Part shown: positions 46,740 through 57,477 of the stretch, piece by piece | Numbering within the stretch: position 1 is the stretch's first letter | Layout of the letters: the number at the start of each line of letters is the position of its first letter | Source: Tupaia tana | Lineage: Eukaryota > Chordata > Mammalia > Scandentia > Tupaiidae | Reading direction: 5' to 3' | DNA: 64,000 bases | Assembly: GCA_026018925.1 (NCBI GenBank) | Contig: JAKSZU010000003.1 | Coordinates: forward strand, 186,341,505 to 186,405,504 | Position numbers and translations under genes: made by a program | The notes under the pieces: model-generated | Seen by the model: only the letters and a program-made list of their open reading frames with translations | Database searches by the model: none | What the model was told of the DNA's origin: nothing

Positions 46740-46914
46740 TTTTTTTTAATAATTATTTTTATTTAACTTTATTTATTATTATTATTTGTTTTAATTTGAC
46801 CAGAGAATGACAGACAGAGAGAAAGTGAGAAAGCAAGCTGCCAGGTCTGAGACTCAAACCGTGCTTGGCCACGTGGGAGTTCAACGTCTTTAAGTACCAT
46901 GCCACTTGCCAGCC
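46740..46914 (-). mobile_element. SINE-B copy
   Basis: T/A tail, GA-rich part, head complement 'ccatgccacttgccagccc'. Confidence 0.8.
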
Positions 46915-46935
46915 CATATGCAGAGCATTTTTTAC

Positions 46936-47182
46936 ATTCTTATTTTAGATTTTTTTCACAGGGCATGTGCACTCACCAGAGAGAGATAGAGAGAGGGAAC
47001 ATGAGAAATAACACCTCAGGGGGAATGACCATGCCACAATCCCTGCTCTATTCTCCTTTCAGGTTGGGCATCCATGCACATATACCTGGCATGATTTTAA
47101 AGCCATTAGGCCTTGGAATTGAACAGTGGCGGCTGGCCATGTGGGAGTCTAGCACCTTAACCACCATACCACCTGCTGGCCC
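46936..47182 (-). mobile_element. SINE-A, older copy
   Basis: 'ttttcacagggcatgtgcac' to 'ccataccacctgctggcccc'. CpG-poor. Confidence 0.75.
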
Positions 47183-47337
47183 CCCTGTGCAGAGTGTTTA
47201 ATCACTCTACTAAGGGGGCCAGCCACAGGTTTTTGTTTTGTTTGTTTGTTTGTTTGTTTTTAGGACAAAAATGTTCTAAAACCTTGGTGATCATTACACA
47301 GTCTTATAAATTTACTTTAAAATGCTGAATTGCACAC

Positions 47338-47735
47338 TTATTTATTTATTTATTTATTTATTTTAATTTGTTTACTTCTTCCTGTGAGAGAGACAGAAAC
47401 GCAACACCCCCAACGGGGTCTTTACAAAAAAAAGAGAGAGATTTTTAATTTTCTGCTAAAGGGTGCATGTGCTCACCAGAGAGACAGAAAGTGAGAAATC
47501 GCTTTTGGTCACACATGCACATGTGTCTAGCATGAGTTTTTAACCTCCAGGTCCAGAACTTGATCCGTGGTTGACTACATGGGAGTCCAGTGACGTAACC
47601 ATTATGCCCTCAGCCAGATCCAGATCATGGATACCCATGTGCCTTCTCAGGGAGATCTCCAGACATGAATCAGAAACCTACCCACGTGGGTCAGCCTCAC
47701 AGGGCATCATATTTTACCATTGTGCCATCTGCCCC
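47338..47735 (-). mobile_element. nested pair: SINE-A inside an older SINE
   Basis: Outer SINE from a TTTA tail (47338-47363) to 'taccattgtgccatctgccc'. Inner reverse SINE-A at about 47435-47617 ('ctgctaaagggtgcatgtgc' to 'taaccattatgccctc'), with its central part shortened. Confidence 0.6.
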
Positions 47736-47769
47736 TGAGTTGCATGCTTTAAATATGTATTTTTTAAAA

Positions 47770-48030
47770 TCTATCTTTCTCTCTCCCTCCCTCTCTTTCT
47801 CTCTTCTTTTCATGATAAATCATGTACACATGCATGAGAGAGAGAGAATCTTCCAAGGGGCTCACTCATGCTGCAATCCCTTGCCTCCAGTTCTCCAGCC
47901 CCACCAGGATCCTAGGCACATATACAGGTACGCTGGTGTTTTCAGACTGACCAGGCCAGGTACTCAGCTTTGATTAGCATGTGGCTTCCAGCTTTGCAGT
48001 CTGGCATGCCACCAGGTCCACCATGGAGGC
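47770..48030 (-). mobile_element. SINE-E copy
   Basis: CT-rich tail at left, 'aatcccttgcctccagttct', 'ctgaccaggccaggtactca', 'gtctggcatgccaccaggtc' at the head. Confidence 0.55.
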
Positions 48031-48198
48031 TAGACCTGAATTATACTCTTTAAAGAGGTATTATACAGCATGTGGATTATAGCTCAATTTTAAAAAAAAT
48101 GTTTTATAAAGAAAAAAAGTAGTAGGTAGCTTATAGAATTTCTGGGAGGCTAAAGAATCAGGCTTGGAGAGTATGCAGGCAGGAATAATGCTCCAAAT

Positions 48199-48278
48199 TG
48201 GAACTAACAGGTGGCATGGTGGTTAAGGACGCTGGACTCCCACATGGTTGACCAAGGTTCAACCATGGCAACTTGCTT

Positions 48279-48323
<45 letters not shown>

Positions 48324-48365
48324 CTGTCCCTCTCTGGTCAAAAAAAAAAAACAAAAAATAAATAA
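48199..48365 (+). mobile_element. SINE-B copy (left of an inverted pair)
   Basis: 'gaactaacaggtggcatggt' head, (CT)n run at 48285-48319, A-rich tail. Confidence 0.8.
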
Positions 48366-48367
48366 AA

Positions 48368-48571
48368 GAGAATTATTTTATTTAACTTTCTTTCTTCTTT
48401 CTTTTAATAATTTGACTAGAGAGGGACAGAGCGAGTGAGAGAGCAAGAGAGCAAGAGAGAGAGAAAGAGAGAGAGAAAGTGAGAAAGCAAGCTTCCAGGT
48501 TCAGTACTTGAACCACAGTTGGTCATATGGGAGTCTAGCGCCCTTGACCACCACACCACCTGCCAGCCCCA
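48368..48571 (-). mobile_element. SINE-B copy (right of an inverted pair)
   Basis: Tail 'gagaattattttatttaact' abuts the tail of the previous SINE; head complement 'ccacaccacctgccagcccc' at right. Confidence 0.85.
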
Positions 48572-48639
48572 ATAAAATAGTTCTTAAAAAAACAAAAACA
48601 AAAGAAAACAAAAAACCTTTATTCTATACTTAAAAAAAA

Positions 48640-49037
48640 AAAAAAGAAGAAGAAGAAAGAAAGAAAGAATACTCCAAATTATGCAGGCAACTGGACTGGA
48701 CTAGCAAAGACATCACAGCTATTGCTGTTTGGTGCAGACTGTGATTCTTGCCCAGACAATATGACCAACACAAAATTTGGCTGCAGGGACCATAGCAATT
48801 ACTGCCTCTGGCAGCCAGATGATCTGCCAGTGCTGCTGCCCCAACTGGCCACCAGGATGGATTCTGCACTGTCTCAGTTTCTTCTTACAGCTAGCTTGGT
48901 GTATGGGCATTTCACTGGGAGAACCTAGATCCCATGCCAACACTCTAGCTGCAGTGGAGCTGGAAGTGAGTATCCAGCATTCATAGGGTTATAGGGAAAA
49001 GTGGACTGTGTCTTATAAGGCAATTCTCCAGACAGGT
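48640..49037. other. unassigned stretch of repeat-like character
   Basis: GC-richer than its surroundings, with several short open frames in different phases. It resembles part of an old element more than an exon, but I cannot name it. Confidence 0.25.
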
Positions 49038-49055
49038 AAAGAAAGTGGCCACAGG

Positions 49056-49239
49056 GACCAGCAGGTGGTGTGGTGGATAAATAAGGGTGCTGGATTCCCA
49101 CATGGCCAACCATGGTTCAAGTCCTGGACCTGGTGGCTTGCTTTCTCACTTTCCCTTTCTCTCTCTCTCTCTCGTCAAATAAAAAAGAAACTAACAATAA
49201 CAAATGGAAATAAATAATTAATTAATTTTTTTTTTTTAA
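49056..49239 (+). mobile_element. SINE-B with clear duplication
   Basis: 'aaagaaagtggccaca' at 49038-49053 and 49240-49255 flanks it. Head 'gggaccagcaggtggtgtgg'. Confidence 0.9.
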
Positions 49240-49524
49240 AAAGAAAGTGGCCACAAGAATTGGCCAATGATGCTACATAAGATTTCTCAAGTGGAAATAG
49301 CTTGGGCTATCTTTTGAAGAATAGACAGAATTTGGACCAAGAAAAAAGAACACTACAGCTAAAGGGATAGCATTAGGTGGGTGGTTTCCTCAGGGATTTG
49401 AATGGGCCTCCAAGTTGACTGAAAGATAAAATACACAGTTTCAGACACATTATACAGGAGCCAGTGTGACATCAAGCTCTGGGCTATGCAGTAGTAGGGA
49501 CTAAAAAAAAAAAAATGTCACTTT

Positions 49525-49764
49525 GGGTCAGCCTGAGACATGGTGGTTAAGGCAGCTGGATCCCACATAACCAACTGTGCAATTCAAGTCCTAGACTTGG
49601 GAGCTTGATAAACATGCTGTGTGTGCATGGCCAAAATCCCAAGAGGAGAGGGATTTGCCATGTGGCCTCCCTCCCTGAGGGGTGCTTTCTCTCTCTCTCT
49701 GTCTCTCTCTCTCTCTCCCCCTCTCTCTCTCTCTCTCACACACACACACCCTACAGCAAATTCT
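49525..49764 (+). mobile_element. SINE-C copy
   Basis: 'gacatggtggttaaggcagc' head, 'caattcaagtcctagac', expanded CT run (49688-49738) then CA repeats. Confidence 0.7.
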
Positions 49765-51349
49765 TGGTGTTCTGGCCAGCAGAGGCTTCAGTGACCTTGA
49801 AGGCTAGAACCAACCAGTCCAACAAGTATCAAAGCATCCAGGTGGTTTCTCCACTTCCTTTGTTTTGTCTCCTTGCATATGTGAGCAAGAAACAGAGCAA
49901 TGGAGCAAGGTCTGCTTTAGAGGTGTATTCAAATGCAGCCGTGGTGGTGGCTGGGGGTAGGGCATATCATTTCTGGTTTAGGCTGTTGAGACTTTTTTCT
50001 AAATGATCTCTTTTTCTCCCTCTGTCTCCTATGAACACAGGATGAATTGATCCCTTTCTCAGACCATCCCATATCATTTCTTTCTAGTCTTGGGGTCCGT
50101 TTGGAACTCTAAATCTTTGTTCCATTTGGGTAGCTGGGATGATGTAGAGCAGGCTGGAAGAGGGTCTGGCCCTTTCACCATAGTTCATTTCATTTTTATG
50201 CTCCTTTTCTATCTGACTTTTCTTAATAGCTTTGAGATGAATTTCCTTTCAGCCTTGCTCTGGCCTTGTGAAAGCAAAGAGTTGAGTTATTAGGCACAAT
50301 AGGAACATTTATTTATCTGCCTTTCATCAAGATAAATAACAAATTTATATAAAATCTTAGCACATCAAAAACATCCCAATATATATATATATTTAAGTAT
50401 GGTTTAGTTAATGGTTTTGCAAAACCTTACCATAAAATATCAACATGGTAAATTAATTTGTTAAATGGCATCTTAACCTAAAGTCACTTACAGCACTATG
50501 GGCCAGATGGAAGGGGTGAATTTGAAGAAAGTCTCACCATGGAGCTTTAAAAAAATCACCACATCAGCGACATCATACATAAAAAGTAGGGATGATGTAT
50601 TCACCATCAATAAATTTAATAGCAGCCACAGCACCATTTGCTAGAAATTCACTTTGAGTCTGAATTATTTTAAATAAGGCATCACGCATAGGGTAAGAAA
50701 GAAAAAATTCTCAGCTCAGTTTCCATTAATTTCCCAGCCAGTAACTTTGAAATAGTGTAGAATTTACAGGTCAGCAGCAAAAATTCACTCAGCCAGGGAG
50801 AAAAAGGGCCATTTCTCTTTGGTGTCCAACTTAAGACCCCACTTAGGAGCTATTTCCTCATTCTTAAAGAGTCTTTTAACTGTATCATTTCTTGATTTTA
50901 ACTGGGCTGAACCAGTTCCCCATAATACAGGAAAATGTGAGTGGATTGAGTTTTCCCTAAATTACTAGGGCATTATCCAGGCCCTCATGGGGCAAACTGC
51001 CCAGATTAGTGTTAAAGACTGACACACCAGCTGAGAAGAAGACATGAGACACAAATGCTAGCTTTTGTCATTGGCAATTTAGAAATATTGAGCAAGTGGA
51101 AGAAAGAAACATAGATGCTAAGTTTTGTAGCCCATTAGAAAAGCTAGCCTCTCTGTTTTGCATTTTTCTCTCGAATAAGGGCTGGGGATTCCTGACAGCC
51201 ATTTCTTTACGAATGTGAGAACCTGTACTGTAGATGTCTGATGATACCATCAAAGGAGGTCATCCATCCAGTCCCAGAGATTCAGTGTCTAAAAGGGGAT
51301 GGTATTCACTGTAAAACTGTTATCTATCTTATGTCCTGTGTGTGGTGCA
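49765..51349. other. unassigned non-coding stretch
   Basis: No gene, RNA or repeat family recognised. Confidence 0.5.
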
Positions 51350-51745
51350 CTACCGTAGTTTGAATGTTTTTCCCCTCCAAAATGCATGTTGAGACTTCAT
51401 TGCCATTGCAATGATGTGAGAGGTAGGACCTAGAAAGGGTGATTAGGTTAGGAGGGCCCTACCCTCATGAATGAATTAATGACATTATTTCAGGAGTGAA
51501 TTAGTTATCATGGCTCCTGATAAAAGGATAGGTTAGACCTTTTCCTGTCCCACTCCCTCTCTCTTGCACGCTTGCTTGCCCTTTCACCTTCTACCATGGG
51601 AGGACACAGCATGAAGGCCTTCCCCAGATGCTAGCACCGTGCTCTTGAACTTCCTATCCTCCAGAACCATGAGCCAAAAAAAATTTGTTTATTATAAATT
51701 ACCGAATCTGTGATGTTCTGTTATAGCAGCATAAATTGCACAAAG
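51350..51745 (+). mobile_element. MST-like (MaLR) LTR
   Basis: 'gtttgaatgtttttcccctc', 'aggtaggacctagaaagggt', 'accctcatgaatgaattaat', 'ccttctaccatgggaggaca', 'ctccagaaccatgagcc' and 'aaattaccgaatctgtg' follow the MST LTR from start to end. A solo LTR fossil. The MST group is best known from primates, which is part of the argument for a euarchontan source. Confidence 0.8.
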
Positions 51746-51925
51746 ACAGGCACTATGCATTCATATTTCAAATATAACTATTACCCTGTGAATAACACAA
51801 ATACATTTCATTACATCTAATGCAAATATTTATAGCACAACACAAGTTTTTGAAACTCAGTTTTGAAATTTTAAATTTATTTGAGATACTAAGAACCTTA
51901 AATAAAAAAGTCAATAAATAAAAGA

Positions 51926-52185
51926 ACGGGGTGGCACAGAGGTTAAGGTGGTTGCATCCCACATGGCCAACTGCACATTTTGAGTCTTGTATCCGGGCCT
52001 TGAAAAATATGCTGGGCATGTGTGCATATGCATATGTGCCCAAAATCCTAAGAGGAGAATGGAGATTGTGACATGGCCATTCCCCTTGGGGGGGTATGAT
52101 TTTTCACTTTCCCTCTCCCGTCTCTCTCACTTTCTCTCCTGGTGAGTGCACATGCCTTAGAGCAAAACTAATAAAATTATAAAAG
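51926..52185 (+). mobile_element. SINE-C copy
   Basis: 'ggggtggcacagaggttaag' head, 'cccaaaatcctaagaggaga', 'gagtgcacatgccttagagc' end, A-rich tail. Confidence 0.7.
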
Positions 52186-52369
52186 AAAGAAAGAAAAGGT
52201 ATGAGCCTTTCTCAGCTTCTAAGAGGCCCTGTCTGAAGGTTATGATTATCTTACTAATGACAAGATGTTATATGTTTGACTCAATTTAATTAATTTCAAT
52301 TATTAATCAATTTTTTGGTGCGTAAGTGGTAGAGATAATAAAAACAACTTATAAATAATAGTTACTATT

Positions 52370-52600
52370 CAGTGAATATCAACTCTATGCTGCCCACTGT
52401 GCTAGTCTTTTTTTACATCATTTTCTTTTCTCCACAACAGTATTTGAGGTGAAGATTATTATCCCTCTTATACTATTATACCATATAAACTGAGGCTCAG
52501 AGAATTGTCATTTGCCTAAAATCAATCAGCTGATTTAAAGAACCGGGATTTAAACTCAAAGGTTTTGTTTGTCTCCAAAAATCCATGTTCTTAGCCATTA
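52370..52600 (-). mobile_element. MIR fragment
   Basis: 'ctatgctgcccactgtgcta' then 'ataaactgaggctcagagaa' and 'ggatttaaactcaaagg': reverse MIR, fairly complete. Confidence 0.75.
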
Positions 52601-52611
52601 CTCGAAACTCA

Positions 52612-52805
52612 CATAAGCCCTCACTACCGTGGCATAGAGCCATAGGGCACTGCCGAGCAATGCTGGAGCTACGTGCGAAGCCCAGGTTTAGATCCTAGGT
52701 CAACCTGAACACTCTGTATCTGCATGCACCTGTGTGCCTGGCTGGCTGGGAGGGTGAGAGGGGATCACAGTGTGGCAAGAAAGGAAGGAACTTAAACAAA
52801 CAAAC
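52612..52805 (+). mobile_element. SINE-E copy
   Basis: 'gccgagcaatgctggagcta', 'ggtttagatcctaggtcaac', 'catgcacctgtgtgcctggc', CAAA tail. Forward version of the SINE-E at 62. Confidence 0.55.
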
Positions 52806-52837
52806 AAACCATCACTTAAATGGCATTTACTAATTTT

Positions 52838-52898
52838 TTGAATCATAGTAGACCATGTGGGAGTCCAGTGCCTTAACCACCACACCACCTACTGGCCC
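52838..52898 (-). mobile_element. SINE-B head fragment
   Basis: Only the tRNA-like end is left: 'gaccatgtgggagtccagtg' and 'ccaccacaccacctactggc'. Confidence 0.65.
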
Positions 52899-52994
52899 AG
52901 CAGTTACTAGTTTTACAAGAAAACTATACACGGCAGAGAGTATCCTCACCCTCAGTCAGTATAAGACGAATGCTGTCAAATTCTACTCTATGGG

Positions 52995-53250
52995 GAGACC
53001 GGCAGTTAGCGTAATGGCTATGTCGCTGAACTCCCACATAATCGACCGCGGTTCACGTCCCAAACCCGGTGGCTTAAAACTCACGCCAGGCACGTGTGCG
53101 TGCGTGCCCAAGATCCCGAGAGGAGAATGGAGGAGAAGGGATTGTGGCGTGGCCATCCCCCCTGGGGGGTGATTTCTCACTTTCTATCGCTCTTTCTCTG
53201 TCTGTCTGGTGAGCGCACGTGCCTGATAGCAAAAACCTCTAAAAAAAAAA
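52995..53250 (+). mobile_element. SINE-A, young, exact 17-bp duplication
   Basis: 'aaattctactctatggg' at 52978-52994 and 53251-53267. Head reads 'gagaccggcagttagcgtaa'. Confidence 0.95.
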
Positions 53251-53872
53251 AAATTCTACTCTATGGGCTCCCTTTTCTAGACCACATGCTTACCACCACC
53301 TATCTATCAGCTCAGTCTTCCTTCAGATAGATAACCACGGTACAGCTGAGTAGGCTTCAATACCATACTTTCAGGAAAAGTAATACTAATAATGATCAGA
53401 TATTTTTATTCATTCTATCTAGGCCAGGGATTGGCTTAATTATAGGATATCTCTTATTTTTAATAAATAAATGTTATTTTAATAATAATATAAGTACATT
53501 AAAGACTATTCAAAAAGTACAAAAGGATATATAGTGAAAAGTAAGTTTTCCCACCTACCAACCCACATTCCTCTACCCTCCCATTCTCTACCTGGAGGCA
53601 ACCATTATCTTTAAGAGAGATTCCATGATAATATAAGCACTGAATTTATCCATTTAAATGTTAGTATCCAACCCTGAATATTGCATTGTTAATGATATGC
53701 CTTAGTTTCAAACCTGCATATATAAGGTTGCTATATTCTTCTTTATGGCTGTATAATGTTCCATTGGTGAAAGTATCTTCATGTATTTAACAAATCTCTT
53801 TTTGAGAGACCTTGAGTTTGTTTCTGACATTTTGCTGTTATCAGAGATGCTACAGTGAATAAATGACCTTCT

Positions 53873-53943
53873 TCGGTTGTTGGGAAAGTCATGATGCATT
53901 TTTGCATAGACAAACACTTCATGACTTTCCCAATGACTTAATA
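53873..53943. mobile_element. mariner-type MITE
   Basis: 'cggttgttgggaaagtcatg' opposite 'catgactttcccaatgactt', ending in ATA. It lies in an old L1. Confidence 0.8.
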
Positions 53944-54213
53944 CTTGTAACAACTTATAAATGTAGCCGTATCTATAATATTAATTCTCTAGAAATACAG
54001 TTGCTGTGTCAAATTTAATCTTTTCTTTTCATAAGTTGTACCAATTTACACTTACACCAACAATCTGCCTGCACCCAAATATCCTTACCTTCACAATGTG
54101 TTACAAACTTTTGGATTTCTGTCACTCGGACTGTCACTTTTAATTTGTATTTCTCTTATGATAAAAATGATTGAATTTTTAAAATATATTTATATATCAT
54201 CTACATTTCCATT

Positions 54214-54438
54214 TCTTTTTTTTTGAGAGAGATTTTTTCCATAGGGCACATGTGCTTGTCAGAGAGACAAAAGCAAGAAATTACCCCCCAGGGGGATGGC
54301 CATGCCGTGATCCCTTCTCCTCTTGGGCACGTGCATACATGTACCTGGCAAGAGTTTCAAGCTACTGGGTCTGGGACTGGAACTGCAGTCAGCCATGCGG
54401 GAGTTCAACGACATAATCATTACGTCATCTGCTAGTTC
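54214..54438 (-). mobile_element. SINE-A, older copy
   Basis: Reverse, 'gagattttttccatagggca' to 'acgtcatctgctagttcc', with the central part shortened. Confidence 0.8.
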
Positions 54439-54741
54439 CTATAGTTCCATTTCTATAATCTATCTCTTAATTTTCATTGCCTATTTTTCTATTAGCTTTT
54501 TGGTCCTTTTTCTTATTAATGTGTAGAAACTCTATTTATATTGAGGAGGTAAACCTTAAGGAATATGTTCTGTATTTATTTTTCTGAATTTTTTCTTATA
54601 TTTTCAACTTTATTATTTCTTCACATGCAAAATATTTTTATGCATTGAAATTTATCAATCTTTTTTTTATGGTCTCTAGGGTTTGTGTTAAAAATCCCTT
54701 CTCCATGTTGATATTACATAAAAATTTTGCTTTTTTGTTTG

Positions 54742-55003
54742 TTTTTTAGAGGTTTGGTTTTGTTTTGGTTTTTGCTATAGGGCATGTGTGCTCACTGGAG
54801 AGAGAGAGAGACAGAAAGCGAGAAATCACCTTCCAGAAGGGATGGCCACACCTCAATCCCCTCTCCTCTAATCTCCTCCTGGGATTTTGAACATGCATGC
54901 ATGTGTACCTGGTGTGAGTTTCAAGTGACCAGGTCCAAAACTCAAACTACTGTTGGCCATGTGGGAGTCCAGGACCTTAACCACTACACCACCTGCTGGA
55001 TCC
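54742..55003 (-). mobile_element. SINE-A, older copy
   Basis: Reverse, 'ggtttttgctatagggcatg' to 'ctacaccacctgctggatcc'. Confidence 0.8.
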
Positions 55004-55395
55004 AATTTTTCTGTTTCTGTCTAGCATATTATGGCTTCATTTTTTATGTTTAAATCTTTGATCCATCTGGAATGTACTAGATATAAAGAACAAAGTAGTG
55101 ATCCAATTTCATTTTAATTTTCCAAGTTGCCACCAAGTTATTCAAAAACCATTTTGTATTTCACCCTTTTTAGAAAATGATTGTTAGCACAGTAAGAAAC
55201 CTGGAAATTGGTATTAACTTCCAGCTCAGATCCCTTAGAAAACCTATCCCATATAGTACACGGAAGGGACCATCATTACTCCTTAAGACTAAACTGGTGC
55301 AAGTTGTATGTATATGCTGAGAAGCAGGGGAACTGGGCTTAGTCGAAGTCCAGGAAGACAAGCTTTGTGAGGCCTAAAGCATACAAATTTGTGAA

Positions 55396-55412
55396 GGGGG
55401 GGGGGGGGGGGG
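55396..55412 (+). repeat. G17 homopolymer
   Basis: Seventeen consecutive G, in otherwise AT-rich sequence and 45 bp before a TA/CA microsatellite. Confidence 0.95.
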
Positions 55413-55453
55413 AGATGTTCTTTAAGAAAAATAATGCAAAATTACAACTACAA

Positions 55454-55456
<3 letters not shown>

Positions 55457-55497
<41 letters not shown>
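55457..55497 (+). repeat. (TA)n(CA)n microsatellite
   Basis: TA repeats passing into about 14 CA repeats and back to TATA. Confidence 0.95.
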
Positions 55498-55501
<4 letters not shown>

Positions 55502-55604
55502 TATATTTACAATAAAAAGAGAAATTATAACAAATTAAAAATTTTAGAGCTGATACATTCTGTGAATACTAGAAAATAAAGAAAAAACATAATAAAAACA
55601 TTTA

Positions 55605-55860
55605 AAAAATTAGTTTGTTATAGAGTGCATGTGATCTCCAGAGAGAGAGAGTGAGGGAAAGTGTGAAATCACCCTCCAGGGAGGATTTCACACTTTCTCT
55701 CCACTCCACAATCCCTTCTCTTCCATGCTCCTCTCAGTATTTTAGGCAAGTATACATATTCGCCTTGTGTGTTTTTCAAGCTACCAGATCCAGAACTCAA
55801 ATTGCACAGTTGGCCATGTGGGGTCCAGCCACTTTTAGCATCACACCACTAACTGACCCA
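55605..55860 (-). mobile_element. SINE-A with an extra hairpin
   Basis: Reverse, older copy. At 55658-55670 and 55684-55696 'aaagtgtgaaatc' and 'gatttcacacttt' form a 13-bp inverted repeat not found in other copies. Confidence 0.75.
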
Positions 55861-55965
55861 ATAATAATATTTTTGTTGACTGTCTGATGCAGTCAATGAA
55901 TATTGACACATCTCTACAATATTTTAGCTATATATTCTTTGATTGTCTCTTCATATGATAATGAT

Positions 55966-56221
55966 TTTTTTTTAAGAAAGATTTTTGCTGTAGGGCCTGT
56001 GCACTTGCCGGAGAAAGTGAGACAGAAAGTGAGAAATCATCCCCTGGGGGCATGGTCATGCTGCAATTCTTTCTCCTCCATTCTCCTCTGAGGAGTTTGG
56101 GCACACACTCAAAAGTATTGTGAGGCCTGGTGTGAGTTTCAAGTCACCAGGTCCAGGACTTGAGCCAAGGTCAGCCATGTAGGAGTCCAGCGATGTAACC
56201 ATTATGCCATTAACTAGTCCC
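55966..56221 (-). mobile_element. SINE-A, older copy
   Basis: Reverse, 'aagatttttgctgtagggcc' to 'gccattaactagtcccc'. Confidence 0.8.
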
Positions 56222-56313
56222 CTGACAATAGTTTTATAGGATTATTTTTCATAAGAAAACATAGAACAATAATTCAATTTTTCTATCATAGTTGATCAAA
56301 ATTTGTTTTTTTA

Positions 56314-56555
56314 GGGACCAGCAGTTAGCATAATGGCTATGTCACTGAACTCCCATGTAGTCGACTGCAGTGGTGGCTTAAACTCATGCCAGGCGCGTGT
56401 GCGTGCGTGCCCAAGATCCCAAGAGGAGAATGGAGAAGGGATTGTGGTATGGCCATCCCCCCTGGGGGGTGATTTCTCACTTCCTGTCTCTCTGTCTCTC
56501 TCTGGCTCTCTGGCAAGTGCACACACCTATAACAAAAACCTCTAAAAAAATTTTT
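56314..56555 (+). mobile_element. SINE-A copy with deleted B-box region
   Basis: 'gggaccagcagttagcataa' head; 'gactgcag' is joined directly to 'tggtggcttaaactc', removing the B-box segment. Short A/T tail. Confidence 0.85.
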
Positions 56556-56757
56556 TTTTTTTTCTATTAATGGTGATCCAGAAAAAGTTTTCTTTAGCAT
56601 TACAATGTGATAGTGATATTGTCATGTAACTAGGTAGGATTTTTGTCAAATTTAGAAAACTCTCTATTGAGTTACTTTTATACATGCAGATTTTAGGTCG
56701 CTTCAGTTTTTCTTGTTGAAAGAGAACTTAAAGTTCTCTTTGAAATGATGGTGCTAA

Positions 56758-56925
56758 GGGGTCAGCAGGCGGCATAGTGTTTAGGGTGCTGGACTCCCAC
56801 AGGCTAATCATGGTTTGAATCCCAGACCTGGTGGCTTTCTTTCTCCCTTTTTCTCTCTCTGGTGAGCACATGTATCCTATAGTAAATTTTAAAATAATAA
56901 TAATAATAATAAATAAAATAAAAAT
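56758..56925 (+). mobile_element. SINE-B, first of two at one site
   Basis: 'ggggtcagcaggcggcatag' head, AAT-repeat tail. Preceded by 'gaaatgatggtgct' (56742) and followed by 'aaatgatggtg' (56926). Confidence 0.85.
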
Positions 56926-56936
56926 AAATGATGGTG

Positions 56937-57139
56937 GGGACTAGCAGGTGACATGGTGGTTAAGGGCGTTGGATTCCCACATGGCCTCCTGCGGTTTGAG
57001 TCCCGGACCTGGCAGCTTGCTTTCTCACTTTCCTTCTCTTTCTCTCTCACTCTCTTTCTCTCGCTCTGTCCCTCTTTGGTCAAATTAAAACAAATAAATA
57101 AAGTTAAAATAAAATAATTCTTTTAAAAAAAGAAAGAAA
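56937..57139 (+). mobile_element. SINE-B, second at the same site
   Basis: 'ggggactagcaggtgacatg' head, long CT-rich part, AAAG tail; followed by 'gaaatgatgatgct' (57140), the third copy of the target. Confidence 0.85.
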
Positions 57140-57185
57140 GAAATGATGATGCTGTTTCTCCAGTTTGTCATTATAAGACTTACAT

Positions 57186-57447
57186 GGCTTTTGTGACTTT
57201 TTTGTTATTCATGAGAGACTATGTGTATGCACAAGAGAGAGGGAGGGAGGGAGTCAGAAAAGCACCTTCCGTAGATTTTGGCACTGCCAACCCCTGTCCA
57301 GTGACCCATTCTGCCAGGATGCCAAGCACATACACACACTTCTGGCATGTCTTCAAGTACACTGATTTGGTGCCTCAAATCGCAGTTGGTGGGTGGCTTC
57401 CAGCTCTACAGTCTGATGTGCTACCAACTGTGCCACAGAGACTAAGC
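57186..57447 (-). mobile_element. SINE-E copy
   Basis: 'gtgtatgcacaagagagagg', 'ctgccaggatgccaagcaca', 'ggcttccagctctacagtct', 'gtgccacagagac'. Confidence 0.55.
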
Positions 57448-57477
57448 CCTTATATCTTTTTTGGTCCAGTATTTCAT

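Larger units (their letters stand above)
46283..48095 (+). mobile_element. old L1 3' end, broken up by SINEs
   Basis: 46290-46570 is ORF2 C-terminal / 3' sequence ('ggcaaggatgtggaaaaact', 'atgacccagaaattccattc'). It resumes at 47262-47337 ('gttctaaaaccttggtgatc') and 48036-48095 ('catgtggattatagctcaat'), the usual L1 3' end. Between lie SINEs. Confidence 0.75.
53480..55165 (-). mobile_element. old L1 3' region, antisense
   Basis: 'ggctgtataatgttccattg', 'cacttacaccaacaatctgc', 'gtcacttttaatttgtattt' and 'aaatctttgatccatctgga' are the familiar reverse-strand words of old L1 3' regions. Interrupted by a MITE and two SINEs. Confidence 0.75.

Noticed and set aside
48640-49037. GC-richer block with overlapping short frames as a host exon
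   Set aside because: No splice-like borders, no recognisable protein and frames in several phases. Left unassigned.
49605-50006. 133-codon open frame
   Set aside because: Begins in a SINE and runs through a CT microsatellite; no domain and no support in the unique part.
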